From Hominifimenecus microfluidus (GTDB lineage: Bacteria; Bacillota; Clostridia; Lachnospirales; Lachnospiraceae), in NCBI GenBank assembly GCA_020687485.1, contig JAJEQR010000013.1, positions 1 to 64,000 of the forward strand: a DNA stretch of 64,000 nt, written 5' to 3'. Positions 44,848-52,912 of this stretch are shown piece after piece. The notes beneath the pieces were generated by a model. That model had not been told where the DNA came from, did no database searches, and saw only the letters and a program-made list of their open reading frames with translations. Position numbers and translations under genes: made by a program. Within the stretch, counting starts at the first letter, position 1, and each line of letters starts with the position of its first letter.

Positions 44848-45707
44848 ATCAGAAACGGAATAAAACACTTTTGCGGATCAGGGAATTTTTCCGACTTCTT
44901 TTCCGCAAGAAGATTACGGTGTTGGCGTTGGCGATATTTCTGGTGCTTGTAGTGATGGTACTGCTGGCACCGGTGATTGCTCCCTATGGGTACGATGATC
45001 AGGATATTTCCCGTGCTTTTACCAGTCCTTGCAGGGAATTTCTCTTTGGAACAGATAAGCTGGGACGTGATATTTTCAGCCGTGTCCTTTATGGCGGACG
45101 TATTTCTCTTTCTATCGGTATTATCGCTACCTTGATCGCCTCTGCAGTAGGCATCCTATTAGGTGCGGTTTCCGGTTATTATGGTGGATGGTTTGACAAT
45201 GTGCTGATGCGTTTGTTCGATGTGCTGATGTCGATGCCGCCGATTTTGTTAGCCATTGCTATTTCTGCGAGCTTGGGAAATGGAATTATGAACGCAGCGC
45301 TGGCGGTGATTGTAACGGCAATTCCGATGAAGGCAAGGTTGGCCAGAGGGCAGGTTTTGACTATTCGCAGCCAGGAATATATGGAGGCAGCGATTGCTAC
45401 TAATGCCTCCACGGCGCAGATTATTTTCCGTCATGTGCTGCCTAATATTTTGCCAGTTATTATCGTACAGATTACGTTGACCGTGGCAGGTTCTATCACG
45501 ACGGTAGCATCCCTCAGTTATTTGGGTCTGGGCGTGCAGGCTCCGTTTCCAGAATGGGGCGCGATGCTCTCAGCAGGTCGCAGTTACTTGAAGGATTATC
45601 CTTATGTAATTCTGGCGCCTGGTATCGCACTATTGCTGACGCTATTTTCTCTGAACGTTCTTGGAGACGGGATTCGGGACGCACTGGATCCGCGACTGAA
45701 AGATTAG
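44844..45707 (+). CDS. ABC transporter permease, DppC/OppC type
   Basis: The 287-residue partner permease has the N-terminal membrane segment, then the LFGTDKLGRDIFSRVLYGGRISL motif that marks DppC/OppC proteins. The EAA loop is EYMEAAIATNAS (near residue 177), with PEWGAMLSAGRSYL near the end. It pairs with the preceding permease to form the channel. Confidence 0.92.
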   Translation: MNQKRNKTLLRIREFFRLLFRKKITVLALAIFLVLVVMVLLAPVIAPYGYDDQDISRAFTSPCREFLFGTDKLGRDIFSRVLYGGRISLSIGIIATLIASAVGILLGAVSGYYGGWFDNVLMRLFDVLMSMPPILLAIAISASLGNGIMNAALAVIVTAIPMKARLARGQVLTIRSQEYMEAAIATNASTAQIIFRHVLPNILPVIIVQITLTVAGSITTVASLSYLGLGVQAPFPEWGAMLSAGRSYLKDYPYVILAPGIALLLTLFSLNVLGDGIRDALDPRLKD

Positions 45708-45717
45708 GAGGAGACGG

Positions 45718-46695
45718 ATGAGTGAAAAAGAAACGTTAATTGAGGTAAAAGATTTAACCGTACATTATGTACTTCATTCCGGAACAAGCGAAGCAGTTAA
45801 CCATATTTCACTGGCGATGAAGAAAGGGGAAACCTTGGGGCTGGTAGGGGAAACCGGCGCCGGAAAGACCACGGTGGCTCTTAGTATCATGGGGCTTTTG
45901 CCGGTACCGCCCGCACAGGTAAAGAGCGGGGAGATCATTTTTGAGGGGCAGGATATCCTGAAGCTTTCCGAGAAGGAAAAAAAGAAGATTCGTGGCAATA
46001 AAATATCAATGATCTTCCAGGACCCGATGACAGCGCTAAATCCTATTGATCGCGTAGGAGATCAGATTGCGGAAGGCATCATGCTCCATCAGTCGGTCAG
46101 TCGGAAAGAGGCGATGCAAAAAGCCTGTGACATTATGGAGATGGTGGGAATTCCCGCCGTCCGTTACAGCGAATATCCCCATCAGTTTTCCGGAGGGATG
46201 AAACAGAGAATTGTAATTGCGATGGCGCTGGTCTGCAACCCGGAATTATTGATTGCTGACGAACCGACCACGGCGTTGGATGTGACCATTCAGGCTCAGG
46301 TTCTCGATATGATTAACCAGCTAAAGAAAAAATTAGGAACGTCTATTTTACTGATTACTCATGATTTTGGAGTGGTTGCAGAGATGTGCGAGAGAGTGGC
46401 GGTCATTTACGCCGGAGAGATCGTAGAGGCTGGAACGCTGGAGCAAATCTTTGAATTTACATCCCATCCGTACACACAGGGCCTGTTCCAGTCTCTTCCG
46501 AGCCTGGAGGACAGCAAGGCGAAACTGATCCCTATTCCAGGAATGATGCCAGATCCGGCGGATCTGCCGGAAGGGTGTAAATTTGCCGACCGCTGCCCTG
46601 TTTGCGAAGAACGCTGTCGGAAGACGCTGCCACCTCTGGCAGAAATGGAGCCGGAGCATCTGGTCAGATGCTTCCGTCCGCTGAAAGCAAAGTAA
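45718..46695 (+). CDS. ABC transporter ATP-binding protein, DppD/OppD type
   Basis: The 325-residue ATPase has Walker A GETGAGKT near residue 40, a Q-loop in IFQDPMTALNP, the signature FSGGMKQR near 155 and Walker B LLIADEPTTALD. The switch His is in LLITHDFG. The C-terminal oligopeptide-transporter extension carries a four-Cys cluster (CKFADRCPVCEERC) typical of OppD/DppD. It works with the DppF-type ATPase next door. Confidence 0.93.
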   Translation: MSEKETLIEVKDLTVHYVLHSGTSEAVNHISLAMKKGETLGLVGETGAGKTTVALSIMGLLPVPPAQVKSGEIIFEGQDILKLSEKEKKKIRGNKISMIFQDPMTALNPIDRVGDQIAEGIMLHQSVSRKEAMQKACDIMEMVGIPAVRYSEYPHQFSGGMKQRIVIAMALVCNPELLIADEPTTALDVTIQAQVLDMINQLKKKLGTSILLITHDFGVVAEMCERVAVIYAGEIVEAGTLEQIFEFTSHPYTQGLFQSLPSLEDSKAKLIPIPGMMPDPADLPEGCKFADRCPVCEERCRKTLPPLAEMEPEHLVRCFRPLKAK

Positions 46696-46707
46696 CAGGA
46701 GGGCGTC

Positions 46708-47649
46708 ATGGAAAATTTATTGAAAGTAAAACAACTGAAAAAATATTTTGATACGCCGGGTGGTACGTTGCATGCAGTCGATGATATTAATTTTTCGTTG
46801 GCTGCCGGTGAGACCCTGGGTGTGGTGGGAGAGTCTGGCTGTGGGAAATCTACCTTAGGTCGGGTGGTGTTACATCTGTTAGAAAGCACCAGCGGGCAGA
46901 TTTGGTTCGAAGGGAAGGATATTACCCATGTGAGCCGCAGTGAATTGCGAGAACTGAGAAAGAAAATGCAGATTATTTTTCAGGATCCTTACGCTTCGGT
47001 AGATCCGCGGATGACCATCTCCGCAGTTATTGACGAGCCCTTGCGAAACAATGGGATGAAGAGTCGAAGCGAACGGGAGGAAAAGGTCGCAGAGTTGATG
47101 GAATTGATCGGTTTGGCAAAGCGTTTTACCGATTACTACCCTCATGAATTGGATGGCGGACGCCGCCAGAGAGCAGTCATTGCGAGAGCGCTTGCTACGA
47201 ATCCGCGTTTTATTGTCTGCGATGAACCGGTAAGTGCCCTGGATGTTTCAATTCAGGCTCAGGTGATTAATCTGATTATGGAGCTGCAGGAAAAATTGCG
47301 ATTGACATATATGTTCATTTCTCACGACTTATCTGTGGTGAAATATGTCTCCACTCATATTATGGTTATGTATTTGGGGCAGACCGTGGAGTATGCGGAG
47401 ACAGGAGATCTGTTTGCTCATCCTGTACATCCCTATACCCAGGCATTGCTTTCTGCAGTTCCTATTCCAAAGCTGGGAGCACAGAAACAGAGAATTTTGT
47501 TAAAAGGAGAGATTACATCACCCATTGATCCGAAGCCGGGATGCCGTTTTGCACCCCGTTGTCCGCGGGCATGTGAACAATGTCATCAGGAAATTCCAGC
47601 TCTGCGAGAGGTTGCAGATGGACACATGGTCGCCTGCCATATGGTTTAA
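46708..47649 (+). CDS. ABC transporter ATP-binding protein, DppF/OppF type
   Basis: This 313-residue ATPase has Walker A GESGCGKST near residue 39, the Q-loop in IFQDPYASVDPR, Walker B FIVCDEPVSALD and the C-terminal Cys-rich oligopeptide tail CRFAPRCPRACEQC. Its signature reads LDGGRRQR near 149, where most relatives have FSGGQRQR: Asp replaces the conserved Ser. That makes it a possible degenerate site in the asymmetric heterodimer. ATP hydrolysis may rely mainly on the composite site completed by the DppD-type partner. Confidence 0.9.
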   Translation: MENLLKVKQLKKYFDTPGGTLHAVDDINFSLAAGETLGVVGESGCGKSTLGRVVLHLLESTSGQIWFEGKDITHVSRSELRELRKKMQIIFQDPYASVDPRMTISAVIDEPLRNNGMKSRSEREEKVAELMELIGLAKRFTDYYPHELDGGRRQRAVIARALATNPRFIVCDEPVSALDVSIQAQVINLIMELQEKLRLTYMFISHDLSVVKYVSTHIMVMYLGQTVEYAETGDLFAHPVHPYTQALLSAVPIPKLGAQKQRILLKGEITSPIDPKPGCRFAPRCPRACEQCHQEIPALREVADGHMVACHMV

Positions 47650-47775
47650 CACGGCCGCTGTTTTCAGAACTCTGTGCGGTCAGGAAAAGGAAAGGGCGGG
47701 AAAATCGCTGCCTTTTGCAATAAATAATAACAAAAAGAAAGTCAAATGTGCGCAATGCGCAAGAAGGAGGAAAGG

Positions 47776-49356
47776 ATGAAGAAAACAGTTTGTAAGATGC
47801 TGGGTATCTCATTGGCGGCAGCAATGCTTTTGGCAGGCTGTGGTGGTTCCGGGGGTCAGACGTCGCCTGCTTCGGAGCAGAACAACGCAGGACAGGAGAA
47901 CGTAGCCGGAAGCACAAAGGATACGTTGGTTTATGCAATGAGCAGCGATCCGGGTACCGTAGATCCTTACGCCAATATGGCGCTGAATCTGAGGCTTTCC
48001 ACTCAGGTGGTGGAATCCCTGGTGATGTATGACGCCAATGGAGATATCAGCCCGCAGCTTGCGGAGAGCTGGGAATATGATGAGGATGGCAAAGGCCTGA
48101 CCGTACATTTGCGTCAGAATGTGACGTTCAGCAACGGAGATCCGCTGACTGCAGAAGATGTGGTTTATTCCTGTGAGCAGGCAATGGGAAATCCTACCTA
48201 TGTAGGAGCTCTGGGTGCGTTTGATCTGGCAAGCGTAAAAGCGGTAGATGACAATACGGTTTATTTTCCGCTTACCGGTGTGGTTGGAACTGCGCATTAC
48301 GTACTTTCCAATGTGTTCGTAGTTAACAAGAATACCTATGAAGAAAACCATGCGGTTGATATCATTGGTACAGGTCCCTTTATTGTAGAACGGTATACGG
48401 CTGGTGATGCGATAACATTCAAAGCTAATGAAAATTATTGGGGCGGAGCTCCGGCGATCAAACACTTGACTATGCGTTTTATCACGGAAGCGTCAGTGCG
48501 GATGACAGAACTGGAAAATGGGACTGTAGATATGATCGATTCCCCGACGGCGGAGGACATCAACCGTGTTATTGCCGGTGAGTCCAAGGGGATTTCTTAT
48601 CAGGAATCTGTACGTGCGCCAAAGGTACAGTTTGTTGGTATTAACACGGCTTCCGTTCCGGATATTAAGGTTCGTCAGGCGCTGCTCTACGCCATTGACC
48701 AGGAAGCAATTTTCAAAGGTGCTTACAGCAGCCTGGGAGAACTGGGAAGCGGTATTTTGCCAGGTGGATGGTGGTATTCCAGCGAGACTCAGGGAAATCT
48801 CCCTTATGACCCGGAGAAGGCAAAAGAACTGCTTGCAGAAGCTGGCTATAATGAGAGCAACCCTTTGTCGGTTCGGATTGCCTATGCAAGTAACCTGACG
48901 GAACGGGCGGCAGCAGCGGAGATTATCTATAACGAGCTGACATCCGTTGGCGTTAATGTTACCCTGGCGGGAAGCGAGCAGGCGATTGTGACGGATCAGC
49001 TGAATAATACCAATGACTACGAGATGTTTTTGACTAATTATGGAAACCTGTTTGAGCCAGGAAGCTGCTTAAAGCAGAAATTGGATTCAACAGCCAATGT
49101 GATAGGTGGAAGTGGATATTTCCGTTACGGTGGCACCGAGTTTGGCGATCAGATTGATGCGAAACTGGCTGAGGCGCTGGCTACAGCAGACGATGTGGAA
49201 CGAGCCAAGATATATCAGCAGATTCAGGATGATATTGCAGATTATGCGATCAGCAAGAGTTTTGTCGATCAGAAGGATTACGGCTTAATGACAGAAAGTC
49301 TTCAGGGTGTCTGGTGGCAGCCGAATCCTTGTTTCAAGGAGGCGGCGTTCCATTGA
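47776..49356 (+). CDS. ABC transporter substrate-binding lipoprotein, DppA/OppA type
   Basis: The 526-residue protein has a lipoprotein signal with lipobox LLAGC (Cys near 22), a low-complexity linker, and a solute-binding protein family 5 fold. YAMSSDPGTVDPYAN opens the domain. LAESWEYDEDGKGLTVHLRQ and FSNGDPLTAEDVVYS (near residue 120) are the family signature. The start at 47776 follows AAGGAGG. Family 5 ligands include peptides, nickel chelates and oligosaccharides; the esterases in the operon suggest an esterified small molecule. Confidence 0.92.
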   Translation: MKKTVCKMLGISLAAAMLLAGCGGSGGQTSPASEQNNAGQENVAGSTKDTLVYAMSSDPGTVDPYANMALNLRLSTQVVESLVMYDANGDISPQLAESWEYDEDGKGLTVHLRQNVTFSNGDPLTAEDVVYSCEQAMGNPTYVGALGAFDLASVKAVDDNTVYFPLTGVVGTAHYVLSNVFVVNKNTYEENHAVDIIGTGPFIVERYTAGDAITFKANENYWGGAPAIKHLTMRFITEASVRMTELENGTVDMIDSPTAEDINRVIAGESKGISYQESVRAPKVQFVGINTASVPDIKVRQALLYAIDQEAIFKGAYSSLGELGSGILPGGWWYSSETQGNLPYDPEKAKELLAEAGYNESNPLSVRIAYASNLTERAAAAEIIYNELTSVGVNVTLAGSEQAIVTDQLNNTNDYEMFLTNYGNLFEPGSCLKQKLDSTANVIGGSGYFRYGGTEFGDQIDAKLAEALATADDVERAKIYQQIQDDIADYAISKSFVDQKDYGLMTESLQGVWWQPNPCFKEAAFH

Positions 49357-49411
49357 CAAGGGCATAGGGCTTTTTGCCATAGAAGGTATTGCTGATAGAA
49401 GGGAGTAAGAA

Positions 49412-50695
49412 ATGCAGATTGTATGTGATCCTCAGAATATCGCGTATTATTACAATATGACCACCTTAGCGCTGGTGTCAGACGTCCCGTATGCGTTTCT
49501 GGATGGAAAACGGTATCCTCTAACGGAAGCACCTCAGGCAGAGGGGGCGGATGTGCGAATTTTGGCGGAAGATTTAGAAAAGCTGTTTGCTCCGGCCATG
49601 CGTTATATTAAAACGCCGGAAGGCGGCATTTTCACTATGAACCAGACTGAGATCAGAATCATGGGTGGAAGCAGAGAATTTGTTGGCCCCAGCGGCTGGA
49701 TGACCATGGCGGAAAAATCCGTAGTTCAAGACGGAAAGCTTTATGTGCCGGCCGGAGAGCTGATGGCAAAGGGATTTGGCAAAAAAGTTCTTTCCACAAA
49801 GGACGCTTCCGCACCGGCAGATCCGATGTCCTGGCCTATGGAGAATACCGTAGTGGAAATCAGTAACGATCCCCTGTGCGTGCGGGATAATGGTCGCCTG
49901 CGCCGGATTCATATCCGCTTGAGAGGAAAAAAATACGGGGAATTGCGGGAATGCTATTGGATGGAGGAAGCCAGAAAGATTGTTCCGTATAATTTGTATG
50001 TGCCATCCGCCTACGATTCGGAGCGTCCGTCCAAGTTGCTGGTGGCGCTGCACGGCGGGAGAGTGTCAGAAGAATTTATTTTTGAAAAAACCTCCAACCA
50101 GATTCAATATCTTTGCGAAAAATACAACTATATTCTTCTCTGCCCCAATGCCGTGGTGGTGGACTGTACGTACGGCTGCCTGATTCCGAATTTTCAGTTT
50201 TTGGAAAACACGCCGGGAGCTGGAATAGAAGAAGCGGATGCGGATGAAAATGGAGAACCGGGAAATCCGATGCATTACTCTCCGGAGGTGATTTCCCTGA
50301 TGAAGCTGGGAGAAAATGATGTGCTGCATACGATCGAGTTGGTACGGCAAACATATACCATCGATCCGGAGCGCATCTATATGCTGGGTAATTCGATGGG
50401 TGGTATCGGAACCTTTCATTTCGCAGCCAGTTATCCGGGACTGTTAAAAGCGATTGCACCTGGTGGCGGCTGTCCGCACATGGACTATTTTAAGCCAGAG
50501 AGGCTGGGAAAAATTCCCATCCGCTTCGTTTATGGCAGCGAGGATGACTGGGGCGCGGATCTGTTGGATCAAGCCTGCATTAAGTTGCGGGAAGCAGGCT
50601 GTTCGCTGGAGGTGGAAATCATCGGCGGCGGTCATCATGGGGAATCCTGGGTCATTGGACTGGAAAGAACTTTCGAATTCTTTGAAAAAATGTAA
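49412..50695 (+). CDS. Alpha/beta hydrolase with extra N-terminal domain
   Basis: The 427-residue protein has a C-terminal alpha/beta hydrolase core similar to PHB-depolymerase/feruloyl-esterase-like enzymes. YNLYVPSAYDSERPSKLLVALHGG lies near residue 190, the nucleophile Ser in GNSMGGIG near 330 and the likely His in GGGHHGESW near the end. The first 140 residues form a separate domain with a repeated beta pattern (DVPYAFLDGKRYPL, GKLYVPAGELMAKGFG) resembling copper-amine-oxidase-N-type modules. No secretion signal is seen. It ends the operon and is the third hydrolase in it. Confidence 0.75.
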   Translation: MQIVCDPQNIAYYYNMTTLALVSDVPYAFLDGKRYPLTEAPQAEGADVRILAEDLEKLFAPAMRYIKTPEGGIFTMNQTEIRIMGGSREFVGPSGWMTMAEKSVVQDGKLYVPAGELMAKGFGKKVLSTKDASAPADPMSWPMENTVVEISNDPLCVRDNGRLRRIHIRLRGKKYGELRECYWMEEARKIVPYNLYVPSAYDSERPSKLLVALHGGRVSEEFIFEKTSNQIQYLCEKYNYILLCPNAVVVDCTYGCLIPNFQFLENTPGAGIEEADADENGEPGNPMHYSPEVISLMKLGENDVLHTIELVRQTYTIDPERIYMLGNSMGGIGTFHFAASYPGLLKAIAPGGGCPHMDYFKPERLGKIPIRFVYGSEDDWGADLLDQACIKLREAGCSLEVEIIGGGHHGESWVIGLERTFEFFEKM

Positions 50696-50696
50696 T

Positions 50697-50829
50697 TATT
50701 CAGAGCCATACGGATTTGCAACAAATGTATGAACCATGCTTGCATGAGTGAATACATTTTTGGAAATCCATATGGCGAGAAGCTACAGTGAGATGCAGCG
50801 CAAGCGGAATCGAGCTGGAGCTCTGAATA
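50697..50829. repeat. Large folded intergenic element
   Basis: The outer arms TATTCAGAGC (50697-50706) and GCTCTGAATA (50820-50829) are perfectly complementary. Inside, 50706-50717 pairs with 50764-50775 (one G-U), 50723-50730 pairs with 50752-50759, and a CATGC-TT-GCATG palindrome lies at the tip (50735-50746). The rest (50776-50819) forms a second arm. The layout predicts a branched RNA or cruciform of 133 bases with no coding capacity. It may be a non-autonomous repeat element or structured RNA. Confidence 0.6.
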
Positions 50830-50857
50830 GTTACGAAAAAATAAAATAAAGAGGCAG

Positions 50858-50911
50858 ACAGGGCGTTGCAAAGCAGGTGAGCCATCACCAAAGAAGCAAC
50901 GCTCTGTTTTT
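50858..50911 (+). terminator. Nested terminator after the esterase/ABC operon
   Basis: ACAGGGCGTTGC (50858-50869) pairs with GCAACGCTCTGT (50896-50907) and is followed by a T-run. An inner perfect GGTGA/TCACC hairpin (50876-50889) fills the loop. Confidence 0.8.
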
Positions 50912-50956
50912 CCTGTCTGATAGGCGGCTTATTTTCCATAAAAAGAGTAAATTCCC

Positions 50957-50985
50957 TTGTTGCATGGAGAAAACTATGTTATAGT
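50957..50985 (+). promoter_or_regulatory. Promoter of the small toxin-like gene
   Basis: TTGTTG (50957-50962) and TATAGT (50980-50985) have a 17-base spacer and an extended TG before the -10. The predicted start near 50992 would begin the RNA with the sequence that later pairs with its own 3' end. Confidence 0.7.
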
Positions 50986-51077
50986 GACGATACGGAAAGT
51001 CAGAGCATAGAAAAGGCGGCCTACCCTCTTTGATCGGAGGGGCTACCCCTCCAGACGAAAGAAAGGAGGGAAAGCCA

Positions 51078-51170
51078 ATGTACGTTACATATTCGGATTT
51101 GATCCAGATAGGTATCCTGTTGGTAGCCCTTGCGAATCTTGTCTATCAGATCCACAAGGAAAGAAAATAG
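51078..51170 (+). CDS. Small holin-like membrane peptide, candidate type I toxin
   Basis: The 30-residue peptide reads MYVTYSDLIQIGILLVALAN and then LVYQIHKERK. It has one hydrophobic helix (residues 9-24) after a short polar start, and a basic C-terminus. This is the look of the putative holin-like toxin family (TxpA/BsrG-type) of Firmicutes. AAGGAGG at 51063-51069 gives strong translation potential. A GGAGGGG-CTA-CCCCTCC hairpin (51036-51052) lies in the leader. The RNA's 5' end (50997-51025) is complementary to its 3' end (51231-51256), as in type I toxin messengers. An antisense RNA overlaps the 3' part. Confidence 0.7.
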   Translation: MYVTYSDLIQIGILLVALANLVYQIHKERK

Positions 51171-51263
51171 CCGCCCACTACCAGCAATAGCGGACGGCTG
51201 TTTGAATAGTGAACAGCTATTGTTATAGAAGGTAGGCCGGATGTTTCTGACTTTCCCTTTTGT
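51155..51263 (-). ncRNA. Candidate antisense antitoxin RNA
   Basis: A minus-strand transcript is predicted from the promoter at 51298-51270, starting near 51263. It would run across the 3' untranslated region of the toxin-like gene. It would end at the hairpin 51199-51169 (GCGGACGGCT complementary, with two wobbles, to AGCCGCCCAC), followed on the minus strand by ATTTTCTTT. The product is about 100 bases and overlaps the last codons of the peptide gene. This matches the geometry of RatA/TxpA and SR4/BsrG. Ends are approximate and the RNA is predicted only. Confidence 0.5.
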
Positions 51264-51269
51264 GATTCT

Positions 51270-51298
51270 ATGATAGCACATTCAGTAAAAGTTTGCAA
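51270..51298 (-). promoter_or_regulatory. Promoter of the candidate antisense RNA
   Basis: On the minus strand TTGCAA (51298-51293) and TATCAT (51275-51270) have a 17-base spacer and an extended TGC before the -10. It points back into the toxin-like gene and serves no other gene. Confidence 0.6.
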
Positions 51299-51370
51299 TC
51301 GGTTTCTGTAAAGCAGAAATAGATCGCTCTAAATTTGGTGCTGTACCTGGAAAAGAAAGGAAAAAATACA

Positions 51371-51814
51371 ATGAGCGAGAAGAAAATCATGGAGTTTAAA
51401 ATAACGATTGATCGCAGCCAGATTTCCACAATGGAGAAAACGGGCGGCAAGGTAACGATTATCCCCTTTGGAGGAAGCGTAGAGTCCGACCTGTTCTGTG
51501 GTAAAGTCCTTCCCGGTGCGGCGGATATTCAGGTTACGAATGCCGCAGGTATTCGCCATATGTGCGCCAGATATATGTTTGAGGGAACCGATTACACCGG
51601 AGCTCCCTGCCATCTGTTCGTAGACAACAATGGTTATTTTGAACGGGACAGCAAGCCGCGTCCCTTCGAAGCCTGCCCGACTTTTATGACGGACAGTGAA
51701 GTGCTAGCCCCTTACCTGGAAGCCGCGCATTTTCGAGCGGAAGGCTATGGGAATGAAAATGGCGTGGATATTCTGATCTATGATATTAATAAGGAAGATA
51801 ATGAGGAAGAATAA
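51371..51814 (+). CDS. DUF3237 family protein
   Basis: The 147-residue protein fits the DUF3237/UPF0311 family: an N-terminal beta strand, GGKVTIIPFGGSV, AARYMFEGTDYTG-like and FVDNNGYF segments, then TFMTDSEVLAPYLE. Members are small beta-barrel proteins; no reaction is established. The start at 51371 follows AAAGGAAA; the longer frame from 51335 adds 12 residues that do not fit. It lies three bases before the RsmH-like gene and is probably cotranscribed. Confidence 0.75.
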   Translation: MSEKKIMEFKITIDRSQISTMEKTGGKVTIIPFGGSVESDLFCGKVLPGAADIQVTNAAGIRHMCARYMFEGTDYTGAPCHLFVDNNGYFERDSKPRPFEACPTFMTDSEVLAPYLEAAHFRAEGYGNENGVDILIYDINKEDNEEE

Positions 51815-51817
51815 CTG

Positions 51818-52912
51818 ATGGATATGGAAAACCAGAACGAAACAAATGCTCCGGAGAAGCCGCATAAGCGCCGGATACGCTATTCCGGAACACATCCGAA
51901 GACGTATAAGGAAAAATATAAAGAGCATCAGCCGGAAAAGTATGCGGACATGATCGAGCACGTTATCGAAAAGGGAGGAACACCCGCCGGTATGCACATC
52001 TCGATCTGCGTTAAAGAAATTATTGATTTTCTTCAGATTCAGCCGGGACAGAAGGGGCTGGATGCCACCTTTGGCTATGGCGGTCACTCCAAAGCCATGC
52101 TGGAATGTCTGAAGGGTGAAGGGCATCTGACAGCTCTGGACGTAGACCCGATCGAATCCGCGAAGACAACGGAGCGTCTGCGCACATTGGGATATGGGCC
52201 GGAGATTCTTACCGTGCGCCTGCAGAACTTTGCAGAGCTGGGGAAAATTGCAGCAGAAGAGGGGCCGTTCGATTTTATTCTGGCAGATCTGGGAGTCTCT
52301 TCGATGCAGATTGATAATCCAGACCGCGGTTTTTCCTATAAGAGCGACGGTCCACTGGATATGCGCATGAATCCACAGAAGGGGGAAAGCGCCGCTGAGC
52401 GCCTGCGTTCTGTGACGAAAGAAGAGCTGGAAGGTATGCTGATTGAGAATTCCGATGAGCCATATGCGGCTCAGATCGCGAAAGCCATCAAGAACCGTCT
52501 GCGCCGCGGTTCGATTGAGACGACCGGTGAGCTGCGTCAGGTGATTGATGAAGCGCTCAGCTTTATTTCCGGTGCGGAGCATAAGGAAGCGGTAAAGAAA
52601 TCCTGTGCCCGTGTCTTTCAGGCACTTCGCATCGATGTGAACAGTGAGTTCGAGGTGTTGTATGCCTTTCTGGAAGCGCTGCCGTCCGCACTGGTGCCCG
52701 GCGGCCGCGTAGCAGTACTGACGTTCCATTCAGGGGAAGACCGTCTGGTGAAGAAATCTTTCCAGGCGATGCAGAAGGCCGGATTGTACGAGGATATCTG
52801 CCGGGAAGTAATTCGTCCTTCCGCCGAAGAGTGCGCACGCAACAGCCGCGCACGTTCTACCAAGATGCGTTGGGCGATTCGGGCAAGAGAGTTCGAATCC
52901 CATGGATTGTAA
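51818..52912 (+). CDS. RsmH-like S-adenosylmethionine methyltransferase (16S rRNA C1402 type)
   Basis: The 364-residue protein belongs to the MraW/RsmH family, which methylates N4 of cytosine 1402 in 16S rRNA. The SAM motif is DATFGYGGHS near residue 76, with ADLGVSSMQIDNPDRGFS near 157, DMRMN, and a C-terminal VLTFHSGEDR. Unlike standard RsmH it has a basic N-terminal extension of about 50 residues (KPHKRRIRYSGTHPKTYKEK). TPAGMHISICVKEIIDF replaces the usual HxPVL start. It also lies outside the mraZ-ftsL-ftsI cell-wall cluster. It may be a second RsmH-type enzyme with another target. Confidence 0.82.
   Translation: MDMENQNETNAPEKPHKRRIRYSGTHPKTYKEKYKEHQPEKYADMIEHVIEKGGTPAGMHISICVKEIIDFLQIQPGQKGLDATFGYGGHSKAMLECLKGEGHLTALDVDPIESAKTTERLRTLGYGPEILTVRLQNFAELGKIAAEEGPFDFILADLGVSSMQIDNPDRGFSYKSDGPLDMRMNPQKGESAAERLRSVTKEELEGMLIENSDEPYAAQIAKAIKNRLRRGSIETTGELRQVIDEALSFISGAEHKEAVKKSCARVFQALRIDVNSEFEVLYAFLEALPSALVPGGRVAVLTFHSGEDRLVKKSFQAMQKAGLYEDICREVIRPSAEECARNSRARSTKMRWAIRAREFESHGL

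Noticed and set aside
51704-52729. A 341-codon minus-strand frame across the RsmH-like gene
   Set aside because: It is antisense to conserved methyltransferase motifs, has no family resemblance and no promoter or ribosome site.
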